The position numbers were made by a program, and so were the translations under genes. Positions 1-8,387 of a stretch of DNA of 64,000 nucleotides are shown piece after piece. Position 1 is the stretch's first letter; every line of letters begins with the position of its first letter. The notes beneath the pieces are model-generated. The model was not told where the DNA came from and did not search any database. It was given only the letters and a program-made list of their open reading frames with translations. Source of the DNA: QHXW01 sp963752965 (lineage in GTDB: Bacteria; Acidobacteriota; Terriglobia; Bryobacterales; Bryobacteraceae); assembly GCA_963752965.1 (NCBI GenBank), contig CAVWAJ010000008.1, positions 558,001-622,000 of the forward strand, given 5' to 3'.

Positions 1-509
1 GCGCTTCCCTGCTCCCGAGTCTTTACCAGGGTTTGCGTGATAAACCGCGTCGCGTGACTTTCGTCTTCATTGGTTTTACTGACGAAGAGAAAGGGCTTGT
101 CGGCTCGCAATACTACGTGAGCCGGCTGACCAACGACGACAAGGCTAATATCCGCGCGATGGTGAATATTGATTCACTCGGTCTATCGGACACCAAAGTG
201 TGGCTCAGCCGCGCTGACAAAGGCTTAGCACGTGCAGCCACGGGGGTCGCCCACGCGCTGAATCTGCCCTTAGGGGCAGTGAATGTCGACCGCGCCGGCG
301 AGTCCGATTCCAGACCGTTTTTCAATGCCAAGATCCCGGTCATCGATTTCCATTCGGTCACGCAAGAGACTTTTTCGATCCTGCACAGCACGCGAGACGG
401 GTTCCCGGCCGTGCACCTTCAGGAGTATGAGAATTCTTACTACTTCCTGGTCGCGTATTTGGCTTATCTGGATGCTACGCTCGGCGTGAGTCCGCCGACA
501 TCCCCATAA
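1..509 (+). CDS. M28-family metallopeptidase, C-terminal part (partial)
   Basis: The frame is open to the left edge, so this is the C-terminal ~168 residues of a longer protein; the TTG at 33 is probably internal. The segment TFVFIGFTDEEKGLVGS carries the paired acidic residues seen in M28 (aminopeptidase/glutaminyl cyclase-like) zinc peptidases, where one Glu is the general base and the next binds zinc. VNIDSLGLSD and a late His in IPVIDFHSV fit the remaining metal-site strands. M28 enzymes are usually exported and trim peptides from the N-terminus. The signal peptide and first metal ligands lie outside the window, so the substrate cannot be inferred. Confidence 0.8.
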   Translation, partial: ASLLPSLYQGLRDKPRRVTFVFIGFTDEEKGLVGSQYYVSRLTNDDKANIRAMVNIDSLGLSDTKVWLSRADKGLARAATGVAHALNLPLGAVNVDRAGESDSRPFFNAKIPVIDFHSVTQETFSILHSTRDGFPAVHLQEYENSYYFLVAYLAYLDATLGVSPPTSP

Positions 510-523
510 AGCCCATGGGAATG

Positions 524-551
524 GTGTCACTCCGGTCCGCGAATCTATAAT
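524..551 (+). promoter_or_regulatory. sigma70-type promoter of the phosphofructokinase gene
   Basis: A perfect TATAAT lies at 546-551, preceded after a 16-bp spacer by GTGTCA (524-529), which matches four of six -35 consensus bases. It sits about 30 bp before the ATG at 582, and a GAGGAG ribosome-binding site occupies 571-576. It is the only strong promoter-like sequence in this gap, read by eye. Confidence 0.55.
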
Positions 552-581
552 GGATATTTATCCAACAAGAGAGGAGTTTTA

Positions 582-1766
582 ATGTCTGTAAAACGTGTAG
601 GGATCCTCACCGGTGGTGGTGACGTTCCCGGCTTGAATTCCGTGATCAAAAGCGTCGTTTATAGAGGAGGCGAGATCGGCTGTGAGGTGGTGGGCATCCG
701 GCGCGGGTGGGAGGGTTTGACGCATGTCGACCTCGATGATCCCGCGAGCCACGCACGGTACATTCTGCCGCTCACCCGCGACAACACGCGCACCATCGAC
801 CGCACGGGAGGCACGTTTCTGCACACCACGCGCACGAACCCGGCCAAGATGAAGAAAGTTCCGGATTTCTTGAATTCCGCCAGCTTCTCGACGGCACAGG
901 TCACCAAAGAGGGCGTCACGAGCACGGTGTACGACCTCACGCCGCAGGTGCTGAAGAACCTGGAGAAGCTCCAATTGGAGTATCTGGTTGCGATCGGCGG
1001 CGACGATACGCTGAGCTACGCAGCCAAGCTCGACCAGGCCGGGTTTAAAGTGATCGCGATTCCAAAAACCATGGACAATGACGTGCGGAACACCGAGTAC
1101 TGCATCGGTTTTTCCACCGCCATTTCGCGCGCGACCGAAGCCATCGGGCGGCAACGCACCACAGTGGGTTCGCACGAGCGCATCGGGATTTTCCGCATTT
1201 TCGGCCGCGATGCGGGCTACACGGCTCTTTATACGGCGTACGTGACTTCGATGCGCTGCTGCATCCCGGAGCACCGCTTCAATCTGGAAAAATTGATCGA
1301 AGTGCTAATGAAGGACAAGCGGACCACACCGAGCAGCTATGCGCTGGTAGTTCTCTCCGAGGGCGCGGAGTGGGAAGGCTACCAAATGCGCGAGACCGGC
1401 GAGGCGGACGCGTACGGGCACAAGAAAAAGGCCAACGTGGGCGAAGATTTGAGCGACGAGATCAAGAAGCGCACCGGCGAGGAGACCATCGTCAGCGATT
1501 TGACTTACGATCTGCGCAGCGGCAGCCCCGACTTTCTCGACAAGATGGTGGCTTCCACGTTCGCCAGCATGGCCATGGGATGCATCGAGCGGGGGCAGCA
1601 CGGGGTCATGATGGCCATCAGCGGAGGCTGTTATGCCGCGGTGCCCATTCCCGATCCGAAACTCGGACCGCGACACGTAGACGTCGCGACCATGTACAAC
1701 GTCGAGCGCTACCGGCCGAGCTACGACAACAAAGCCGGGCTGCCGATTTTCCTGACGCGGGCATAG
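582..1766 (+). CDS. pfkA: 6-phosphofructokinase, probably PPi-dependent
   Basis: Phosphorylates fructose 6-phosphate in cytoplasmic glycolysis; 394 aa. The N-terminal GILTGGGDVPGLN loop and a PKTMDND active-site segment (residues 161-167) identify the PfkA superfamily. Two phosphoryl-donor positions differ from ATP enzymes: the donor loop reads GGDDT (139-143), with Asp142 where ATP-PFKs have Gly, and Lys162 stands before TMDND where ATP-PFKs have Gly. In the family this Asp/Lys pair goes with pyrophosphate as donor, which would make the reaction reversible. The start has a clear SD (GAGGAG) and an upstream promoter. The next gene starts 54 bp downstream on the same strand. Confidence 0.9.
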   Translation: MSVKRVGILTGGGDVPGLNSVIKSVVYRGGEIGCEVVGIRRGWEGLTHVDLDDPASHARYILPLTRDNTRTIDRTGGTFLHTTRTNPAKMKKVPDFLNSASFSTAQVTKEGVTSTVYDLTPQVLKNLEKLQLEYLVAIGGDDTLSYAAKLDQAGFKVIAIPKTMDNDVRNTEYCIGFSTAISRATEAIGRQRTTVGSHERIGIFRIFGRDAGYTALYTAYVTSMRCCIPEHRFNLEKLIEVLMKDKRTTPSSYALVVLSEGAEWEGYQMRETGEADAYGHKKKANVGEDLSDEIKKRTGEETIVSDLTYDLRSGSPDFLDKMVASTFASMAMGCIERGQHGVMMAISGGCYAAVPIPDPKLGPRHVDVATMYNVERYRPSYDNKAGLPIFLTRA

Positions 1767-1819
1767 CCTGGCCAAGGCCGCCACACTCGCATTCACGCCA
1801 GCGGTTAGAATTAAGATTC

Positions 1820-3034
1820 ATGCAATTTCAAGAAGTTGTTGAGGCTCAGGGCCACCTGATCGACTCGCACGTGATGGAGCGGATCTTCGATCAGGTGGTC
1901 GAGTTCGGTGGCCGTTTCGAAGTAGAGGAGTTTCGCGTTGGGCGCACCAATAGCGATGCGTCCTATCTGCGGCTGAAGGTCGAGGCCAACGAGCGCGCCG
2001 TCATGGAACGGCTGCTGCAACAGCTGTTGGGCCTTGGTTGCTCTCCCGTGGATGGCGGCGACGCGCAGTTGGCCGCGGTGGAGCGCGACCGGTGTGCTCC
2101 AGATGATTTCTATTCCACGACCAATCACCGCACACTGGTGCGCCACCGCCAGCAATGGATTGAAGTGGAGAACCAGCGCATGGACGCGCTGGTGGTGGTG
2201 GCAGATGGACGCGCGGCTTGCCGCCGCATGCGCGATCTGCACGCGGGCGACCAGGTGGTGGTGGGGATGCGGGGCATTCGCGTGGTTCCGGAATCGAAGG
2301 AGCGCGACCGGCTGGCCTTCGCATTCATGAGCAACGGCATCTCTTCGGAACGCCAGGTGGAGACAGCGGTTCGCCAGACGGCCACGCTGGTCGAGCAGAC
2401 GCTCGAACAGGGGCTGAAAGTGGTCGCGGTCGCCGGCCCGGTGGTGGTGCACACGGGCGGCGTGCAGGGCCTGGCGCAGCTGATCCGTAATGGATTTATC
2501 CACGCGGTGCTCAGCGGCAACGCGCTCGGGGTGCACGATGTCGAAGCGGCACTGTTTGGCACGTCGCTCGGTGTGCGCCTGGCAGACGGGCGCCAGGAAG
2601 AGCACGGCCATCGCAATCACATGCGTGCTATCAACGCCATCTACCATTGCGGCGGCATCGCGCGTGCCGTCGAGAGCGGGCGGCTGCGTTCCGGAGTGCT
2701 CTACGAGTGCGTCAAAAAGGGCGTGCCTTTCGTGCTGGCGGGAAGTTTGCGCGACGACGGGCCGTTGCCGGACACCATTACCGACATGAACGCAGCACAG
2801 GACGCGTACGCCGCGCAGTTAAAGGGCGCTGGCCTCGTGCTGTGTCTCGGTTCGATGCTGCACTCTATCGCCACGGGCAACATGCTGCCGAGTTGGGTAA
2901 AAATCGTGTGCGTGGATATTAACCCGGCCGTCGCCACGAAAGTCAGCGACCGTGGTACGGGCCAGGCTGTGGGCGTCGTGACCGACGTCGGTCTGTTCCT
3001 CGATATGCTTTCACGGGCGCTCGTAAAGAAATGA
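1820..3034 (+). CDS. TIGR00300/LOR-SDH family protein, probable archaeal-type ornithine cyclodeaminase
   Basis: 404 aa. The sequence resembles the conserved LOR/SDH-type family (TIGR00300), which includes the archaeal ornithine cyclodeaminase and the C-terminal part of cyanobacterial arginine-degrading AgrE/ArgZ enzymes. The N-terminal ~100 residues form the family-specific domain (QFQEVVEAQGHLIDSH). The C-terminal half is Rossmann-like, with AVAGPVVVHTGG, LSGNALGVHDVEAALFGTS and CLGSMLHSIATGN. The predicted reaction is ornithine to proline plus ammonia, as established for archaeal members; that is an inference here. I chose the ATG at 1820 because the protein family begins there; its SD is weak. 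The stop overlaps the queF start by 4 bp (ATGA), so the two are probably translationally coupled. Confidence 0.75.
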   Translation: MQFQEVVEAQGHLIDSHVMERIFDQVVEFGGRFEVEEFRVGRTNSDASYLRLKVEANERAVMERLLQQLLGLGCSPVDGGDAQLAAVERDRCAPDDFYSTTNHRTLVRHRQQWIEVENQRMDALVVVADGRAACRRMRDLHAGDQVVVGMRGIRVVPESKERDRLAFAFMSNGISSERQVETAVRQTATLVEQTLEQGLKVVAVAGPVVVHTGGVQGLAQLIRNGFIHAVLSGNALGVHDVEAALFGTSLGVRLADGRQEEHGHRNHMRAINAIYHCGGIARAVESGRLRSGVLYECVKKGVPFVLAGSLRDDGPLPDTITDMNAAQDAYAAQLKGAGLVLCLGSMLHSIATGNMLPSWVKIVCVDINPAVATKVSDRGTGQAVGVVTDVGLFLDMLSRALVKK

Positions 3035-3432
3035 AGCGCTCTTACACCGACGAGCACGCACACGCGGGGATTGGCGCGCCTCTGCCGGAAATTGAAACCT
3101 GGCCGAATCAGTTTCCCGGCTACGAGATCGAAATTGTCATTCCGGAGTTCACTTCGGTGTGCCCCAAGACCGGCCTGCCCGACTTCGGCCGCCTCACGCT
3201 CCGCTACACGCCCGACCGTCTCTGCCTGGAGCTGAAATCGCTGAAGATGTATCTGTTGGAGTATCGTAACCTGGGCATCTTCTATGAAAACGTGGTGAAC
3301 CGCTTCCTGCGCGACGTCGTGGCTGCTGCCAAGCCGGTTTCCGCCACCGTGATCGGCGAATTCACTCCGCGCGGGGGCCTTCAATCGAAAGTCACGGCCA
3401 CCTGGAGTAAAACGCGTGGCTCCCGAAAATAG
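3031..3432 (+). CDS. queF: NADPH-dependent 7-cyano-7-deazaguanine reductase (preQ0 reductase)
   Basis: Reduces preQ0 to preQ1 in biosynthesis of queuosine, a tRNA wobble-base modification. 133 aa, the length of the short unimodular QueF type with a T-fold. The catalytic segment TSVCPKTGLPDFG supplies the nucleophilic Cys44 and Asp51. The second signature, EYRNLGIFYENVVNRF, carries the substrate-binding Glu86, with Tyr85 where Bacillus subtilis QueF has His. The ATG overlaps the preceding stop, and the next gene begins inside its last codons (GTG at 3416). No other queuosine genes are in the window. Confidence 0.93.
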   Translation: MKRSYTDEHAHAGIGAPLPEIETWPNQFPGYEIEIVIPEFTSVCPKTGLPDFGRLTLRYTPDRLCLELKSLKMYLLEYRNLGIFYENVVNRFLRDVVAAAKPVSATVIGEFTPRGGLQSKVTATWSKTRGSRK

Positions 3433-4807
3433 GGCAGCGCTGAAGACCGAGGAACTAACCGAGCTGTTACACGCCATTCGGGAGCGCGTGCAGGCACGCT
3501 ATCCCAGCACTAACGGTGCCGGCCCGGCCGCCGCGGCCGATCTCACTCCTTTGGTTCACGCTCGTGATGCCGCCGAAGGCAAAATGGCTGCGATCGGCAG
3601 CGTGAACCCTCGTCCACCCGGCATCTTCAACTCACTGATACAAGCGGCGAAGCGTACCGTCGCGCGCGGGCTCGGGTGGTTCGTGCGCGATCAGGTAGTC
3701 TTCAACCGTGAAGTGATGGCTTGCGTGGAAGCCACCATTCAGGCGCTGAATGAGATCAATCGCGCTCTCGCGGTAGTACCAGCCGCTACCGCCGTGAAAG
3801 CCGAAATGGAAGACTTGCGCGCCCACTGGACCGCTTGGCGTTCGGATTGGGAACGCAAACTGGCCCAGAACGAGATGCAATTTCTCCGCAGCGTCGCAGA
3901 CCTGCAAATCGCCTCGCAACATCGCGCCTCGCTGATGGAAAGCAATTTCCGCGACCTAGTGAAAGCGCAGCATGCCGACTACCTCGTCGCCCTCGACCGG
4001 TCTGCGCTGGAAACTCAAAAGCGGCTGTGGGCCGACCTGGATCGCATTCGCACCGAGTACGAAACGCTCATCCACTCCGAACTGCGTCTCATCCGCCAGC
4101 GCGCGGGCACGCTCTCGCAGACCGCAGCGGTCCCTGCTCCAACGCCGCTGGTCAGCGCGGAAATTGCGCCTGCATTCGACTACTTGCGCTTCGCCGAGCG
4201 CTTCCGCGGCTCGGCCGAGTCCGTCAAGTCGCGGCAGGAGATCTATGTTCCGGATTTCGCCGGCTGCAAGGACGTGCTCGACATCGGCTGCGGCCGCGGG
4301 GAATTTCTTGAGTTAATGCGGGACGCCGGCGTCGCGGCACATGGCATCGATCTCAGCCGCGAGTTCGTCGCCCTCTGCCGCGGCAAAGGTCTCGCAGCCG
4401 AGGTCGCGGATCTCTTCGCCTATCTCGCCGGCCTCGCCGACGCATCCCTGGACGGCATCTTCAGCGCGCAGGTGGTGGAGCATCTGCCACCCGAACGGCT
4501 TCCTGAAATGATCCGCCTCGTCGCGCAGAAACTGCGACGCGGTGGCGTGCTGGCGATCGAAACGCCGAATCCTGAGTGCCTCGCCATTTTCACCACGCAT
4601 TTTTATCTCGACCCCACGCATGCCAGGCCCATCCCGCACGCCCTGCTGGCGTTCTACATGGAAGAATGCGGAATCGGAAGGATCGAAGTGCACCCAAGAT
4701 CACCCGCCATCGAGTCCATGCCCGCGCTGGCCGAATTGCCGGGGGGTTTTCGCCAGACGTTTTTCGGTGGCCTAGACTACGCCATCATCGGAAGGAAGCT
4801 CGTTTAG
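3416..4807 (+). CDS. class I SAM-dependent methyltransferase with long alpha-helical N-terminus
   Basis: 463 aa. The C-terminal ~190 residues form a class I methyltransferase: the SAM-binding LDIGCGRGEFLELM glycine motif, an acidic residue at the end of the second strand (HGIDLS), then SAQVVEHLPPERLPEM and LAIETPNPECL. The first ~260 residues are helix-rich and Gln/Glu/Arg-rich and may form a coiled coil, an arrangement seen in methyltransferases of surface-glycan clusters. The GTG start at 3416 overlaps queF by 17 bp. Its substrate cannot be deduced; a role linked to queuosine is not supported by the sequence. Confidence 0.75.
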   Translation: MAPENRAALKTEELTELLHAIRERVQARYPSTNGAGPAAAADLTPLVHARDAAEGKMAAIGSVNPRPPGIFNSLIQAAKRTVARGLGWFVRDQVVFNREVMACVEATIQALNEINRALAVVPAATAVKAEMEDLRAHWTAWRSDWERKLAQNEMQFLRSVADLQIASQHRASLMESNFRDLVKAQHADYLVALDRSALETQKRLWADLDRIRTEYETLIHSELRLIRQRAGTLSQTAAVPAPTPLVSAEIAPAFDYLRFAERFRGSAESVKSRQEIYVPDFAGCKDVLDIGCGRGEFLELMRDAGVAAHGIDLSREFVALCRGKGLAAEVADLFAYLAGLADASLDGIFSAQVVEHLPPERLPEMIRLVAQKLRRGGVLAIETPNPECLAIFTTHFYLDPTHARPIPHALLAFYMEECGIGRIEVHPRSPAIESMPALAELPGGFRQTFFGGLDYAIIGRKLV

Positions 4808-4820
4808 ACGGCCTGCTTGC

Positions 4821-4848
4821 TGACACCTAGCACTTGACACCTGGCACC
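4821..4848. repeat. two tandem 14-bp repeats in a convergent gap
   Basis: TGACACCTAGCACT (4821-4834) is followed directly by TGACACCTGGCACC (4835-4848), with two mismatches. The pair fills most of the 45-bp space between two converging stop codons. It has no terminator-like stem. Confidence 0.6.
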
Positions 4849-4852
4849 TTCC

Positions 4853-5458
4853 TCAAATTCCCACCTGCCCGTCCAGACTCCGCCACAGGTACCAGCTCGC
4901 CACCGTGCAGTAAGGATGCCACTCGCGCGCAACCTCTTCCACTTCACGCGGCTTGGGCAACTCCGCCAGACCGTACGCCTTCTTGATTGCTGCGCGAATG
5001 CCCAAGTCGCCCGTGGGCAGCACGTTATGCCTCCGCAGGCCAAAGATGAGGAACATGTGCGCGGTCCAAACGCCAATGCCCTTCACCGCCGTCAGGCGGG
5101 CGATCACTTCTTCATCCGGCAGCTCCGGCAGCAGCCGAAACTCGAGCGTTCCCTTCACCGTGTGGCGCGCCAGGTCGCGGATATAAGCCGTCTTCTGCCG
5201 CGAAAGGCCCAGGCGCCGCATCCGCTCCGGCCGCAGCGACAGAACGCCCTCCGGCGTCACCTGCTCGTCAGGCAACGCGCCCCTCAGCCGCTGATAAATC
5301 ACGCGGGCGACTTTTCCGCTAAGCTGTTGGAATACAATTGATCGGACCAGCGTTTCGAAGCTCGGCTCGCGAAACTCAATCGAGTACGGTCCGACGCGTT
5401 CAATAATGGCCCCCAACACAGGGTCGCGGGCCTTTAGGTGGCGGATGGCAGCACGCAT
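4853..5458 (-). CDS. DNA-3-methyladenine glycosylase II family (HhH-GPD)
   Basis: Base-excision repair glycosylase that removes alkylated purines; 201 aa. The helix-hairpin-helix plus GPD signature is complete: LTAVKGIGVWTAHMF is the HhH and LPTGDLGIR contains the catalytic Asp. FQQLSGKVA in the N-terminal half is typical of AlkA-like enzymes. The length fits the compact AlkA core without the E. coli N-terminal domain. I chose the ATG at 5458; a TTG at 5467 would add three residues. The gene converges with the methyltransferase, and its start faces the VWFA gene, so the promoters of this pair must lie within or very near the starts. Confidence 0.85.
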   Translation of the reverse strand: MRAAIRHLKARDPVLGAIIERVGPYSIEFREPSFETLVRSIVFQQLSGKVARVIYQRLRGALPDEQVTPEGVLSLRPERMRRLGLSRQKTAYIRDLARHTVKGTLEFRLLPELPDEEVIARLTAVKGIGVWTAHMFLIFGLRRHNVLPTGDLGIRAAIKKAYGLAELPKPREVEEVAREWHPYCTVASWYLWRSLDGQVGI

Positions 5459-5500
5459 TTGAAACAATTAGAAGTGGGGGTACGTCCCCATTGTATCCGT

Positions 5501-6496
5501 ATGGTAAATCCTATCGCTCGGAAAGTGCTCGCCGGTGTAGTCGCGTTGGTGCTTCTCCCTGCCGCTCTGCCCCAAGAATCTCCGCAGAAGCCCTCGGAAG
5601 AGGCTCCGCCCACCATTCAGGTGGAAGTCAACCTGGTGAACATCCTGGCAGCCGTTCGCAATAAGAGCGGCGGCCTGGTCAGTAGTCTCACCAAAGACGA
5701 TTTCTCCCTCTTTGAGGACGGCAAGCAGCAGGAGATCAAGTACTTCACGCGCGAAACAGACTTGCCGCTCACCATCGGCCTGCTGGTTGACGTGAGCGCC
5801 AGCCAGCGCAATCTCATCGACATCGAGCGCGACGCCGCGTACCAGTTTTTCTCTCAGGTACTCCGCAAGAAGGACGAAGCGTTTCTCATCAGCTTCGGGG
5901 AGGATGCCGAGCTGTTGCAGGATTTCACCGGATCGCCGCGCCTGCTCCAGGCCGGTCTCAAACGGCTGCAAGTGAACTCGGGCGTGCAAGGCATCCATCC
6001 CGGTCCGGTGCCAACGGTCGGACAACCGCGCGGCACCATCCTCTACGACGCCGTCTACCTCGCAGCAAACGACCGCCTGACGCAAGAAGTTGGCCGCAAA
6101 GCCATCGTGCTTATCACGGACGGCATGGATGAGGGCAGCCGGCTAAAAATCGAAGAAGCCATCCGGGCGGCGCAAAAGGCGGATGCGGTCATCTACGGTA
6201 TCTACTACGTCGACCCCAGCGCCTACTACGGCATGGGCTACTTTGGCGGCGTATCCGATTCGTATCTTCGCAGAATGTCCGACGAAACCGGCGGCCGCGT
6301 TTTTCGCGTGGATCGTAAACACACCCTGCCCGACGCGTTCAAGGACCTGCAAGACGAGATGCGCAGCCAGTACGCCATCGGCTACAAACCCATCAACGAG
6401 AAACGCGACGGCAGCTTTCGGCGGGTAGAGCTGCGCCTGGCAGATCACAGCCTGAAGGTCCAGGCTCGCAAAGGTTATTACGCGCCGGAGAAGTGA
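5501..6496 (+). CDS. secreted VWFA-related protein (TIGR03436 type)
   Basis: 331 aa. An N-terminal signal sequence (VLAGVVALVLLPAALPQ) is followed by a strand-rich region (LFEDGKQQEIKYF) and a von Willebrand factor A domain with the metal-site motif DVSAS and a later TDGMDEGS. This matches the VWFA-related family that is abundant in Acidobacteria. The likely role is extracytoplasmic protein-protein or surface interaction; no enzymatic site is visible. I chose the ATG at 5501 because the signal peptide follows it; the upstream in-frame codons overlap the divergent glycosylase gene. A paralogue lies at 40495-41613. Confidence 0.8.
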   Translation: MVNPIARKVLAGVVALVLLPAALPQESPQKPSEEAPPTIQVEVNLVNILAAVRNKSGGLVSSLTKDDFSLFEDGKQQEIKYFTRETDLPLTIGLLVDVSASQRNLIDIERDAAYQFFSQVLRKKDEAFLISFGEDAELLQDFTGSPRLLQAGLKRLQVNSGVQGIHPGPVPTVGQPRGTILYDAVYLAANDRLTQEVGRKAIVLITDGMDEGSRLKIEEAIRAAQKADAVIYGIYYVDPSAYYGMGYFGGVSDSYLRRMSDETGGRVFRVDRKHTLPDAFKDLQDEMRSQYAIGYKPINEKRDGSFRRVELRLADHSLKVQARKGYYAPEK

Positions 6497-6497
6497 G

Positions 6498-8387
6498 CTA
6501 CTGGGCTATGTAGTAGAGGGCCGCTGAACGAGCGGGCAGTTCGACGGTTATCCGTCCATCTATGTTTCGCGCGTCTGTTCCCTTCCCCAGCTCATCCCGG
6601 AAGGAGTGGCCGATGTGGGGAAGCTTCACTACAACTTCCTCCGGCATAGGTAGAGCCGCAGTCTCGATGGAAATCGCTGCTCGCTGTGTATCCATATTGA
6701 AGATCACCAGCGCACCAACATTCCCGATAACCCTCGCAAACGCATACACCCGCTCATTTGCCACCAGATCGATCATGGAGCCTCGCCGCAGAGGCGCGAG
6801 TCTCTTCCGAAGTGCCGTTAGCCGCCGCACGTACTCGAATACCGCCTGTTCTTCCGGTGTTCTGCCTTCCGCCTGAAAAGCATTCCGCGCATCCCCGCGC
6901 CAGCCGCCGGGAAAATCGCGACGGTTGTCAGGATCGCCGCCGCCGTGCATGCCGATTTCGTCACCGTAGTAGATCATCGGAATCCCGCGCGCGGTCATGA
7001 GAAACGTGAACGCCAGCTTCGCGTCATCCACCGTGGCGCCTGTTTCGTTCATAAACCGCGCTGTATCGTGGAGGCCCAGAAACGTCACCAGCAGATTCGC
7101 GTCCTGATAGAGCCGATCATGCGCCAGCACTTTGGCCAGCTCCTCAGCCGGCGCCATATGTGTGAATACGCGCCTCACAGCGGCGTAGAGCGGAAAGTCG
7201 AACAGCGCATCGACGCCCGAATCGACTCCGTCAAACCGCGCCTTGCCCCCCTGGAAGAACGAAACGAGCGAGGGATCTTCGTCCCACATTTCACCCACCA
7301 CACGAAACTTCGGGTATTCACGCTTGATTGCCTGCATCCAGTCGTACCAGAAGGCGCGCGGAACATAAGGCAGTGTGTCCTGGCGAACCCCATCAATGCC
7401 CGTCGTGGCGATCCACCACAGCGTGTTCTGGATGAGATACCGCTCCACTTCCGGATCGTTCTGGTTCAGGTCAGGCAGCAGATTGATGAACCATCCTTCG
7501 AGCGTGCTCTTTTGCAACGACGGAATCGCGTGCGGGTCCGCCAGAGTCCAGATCTGCAACGTATTAGCCAGATGCTTCTCCGCCGTGCCGTTGAACCAAG
7601 TCGGTGTCGGAGAATCTGTGACCCACGGATGATAAGGCCCCGTGTGATTCGCCACCTCGTCCTGAATGACCTTCATGCCGAGCGCGTGCGCCGCGTCCAC
7701 CAGCTTTTGCAAGGTCGCTAAATCGCCGAAGTGCTCCTCCACGCCGTAGAAATCCACGGCGCCGTAACCGTGATAGTCGGTGATCGCCTGGCCGTCGTAC
7801 TTTTCGCGCTCGTTCAGGTGGTTGACGTTGTCGTACCACGGCGTGAGCCAGAGCGCCGTCACACCCAGATCCTTCAAATAGGGAAGGTGATCAATGATCC
7901 CCTGAAAATCGCCGCCGTGATAGTAGCGGGCCTTGTGCCGATCGTACAGACCACGCGAAATAGCCGGGTCGTCAATGCTGGGATCGCCATTAGCGAAGCG
8001 ATCGGGCATGATCAGATAGATCACATCCTCCGGGGAGAAACCCTGAAAACGGCCTTCACGCGCGACCGGCGCCAACAGTTGAAACGGCGCCGTAGCGGTT
8101 CCTTCCGGCGTCACAATTCGCAGCGGAACCGGACCCGGCTTCGCCTTCCTTTGAATTTCGAGATCGACGAATAGATAGGTCCCCGCCGTATTCGCCACCG
8201 CGACACCTGTCTTCACACCCGGCGCTAAACACTGCACCGTGGCCCCGCGAAGATCCCTGCCGTGAATCAACAGGCGCACCGGATGCAAGCTGTGCCCTAC
8301 CCACCAGTTCGGCGGCTCCACCTTGGTCACCTCGGGGGCAGCAAGCAAGCTGCCACCCGCGACGATCAACAGCAGAAACTGTTTCAA
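6498..8387 (-). CDS. secreted GH13 alpha-amylase/cyclomaltodextrinase-like enzyme
   Basis: 629 aa. Signal peptide (LKQFLLLIVAGGSLLA), then an Ig-like N-terminal domain (PPNWWVGHSLHPVRLLIHG) typical of cyclomaltodextrinase-like enzymes, then the GH13 barrel. Catalytic regions are visible: GVTALWLTPWYDN, DEVANHTGPYHPW, GVRQDTLPYV with the nucleophile Asp, VVGEMWDEDPS with the acid Glu, and FLGLHDTARF with the third Asp. The start is a TTG at 8387 that overlaps the transporter stop as TTGA, with AAGGAAG 7 nt upstream; the longer reading extends into the transporter gene and is wrong. It is the last gene of the malQ-transporter-GH13 operon and probably cuts alpha-glucans outside the cytoplasm. 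Confidence 0.88.
   Translation of the reverse strand: MKQFLLLIVAGGSLLAAPEVTKVEPPNWWVGHSLHPVRLLIHGRDLRGATVQCLAPGVKTGVAVANTAGTYLFVDLEIQRKAKPGPVPLRIVTPEGTATAPFQLLAPVAREGRFQGFSPEDVIYLIMPDRFANGDPSIDDPAISRGLYDRHKARYYHGGDFQGIIDHLPYLKDLGVTALWLTPWYDNVNHLNEREKYDGQAITDYHGYGAVDFYGVEEHFGDLATLQKLVDAAHALGMKVIQDEVANHTGPYHPWVTDSPTPTWFNGTAEKHLANTLQIWTLADPHAIPSLQKSTLEGWFINLLPDLNQNDPEVERYLIQNTLWWIATTGIDGVRQDTLPYVPRAFWYDWMQAIKREYPKFRVVGEMWDEDPSLVSFFQGGKARFDGVDSGVDALFDFPLYAAVRRVFTHMAPAEELAKVLAHDRLYQDANLLVTFLGLHDTARFMNETGATVDDAKLAFTFLMTARGIPMIYYGDEIGMHGGGDPDNRRDFPGGWRGDARNAFQAEGRTPEEQAVFEYVRRLTALRKRLAPLRRGSMIDLVANERVYAFARVIGNVGALVIFNMDTQRAAISIETAALPMPEEVVVKLPHIGHSFRDELGKGTDARNIDGRITVELPARSAALYYIAQ

Noticed and set aside
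579..1274. Long minus-strand frame opposite the phosphofructokinase gene
   Set aside because: It is a shadow of a GC-rich coding region; its translation shows no family motif, while the plus strand has full PFK motifs.
1370..1819. Extension of the cyclodeaminase-like frame upstream to 1370
   Set aside because: It overlaps the PFK gene in another frame and reads as Arg-rich shadow; family sequence begins at the ATG at 1820.
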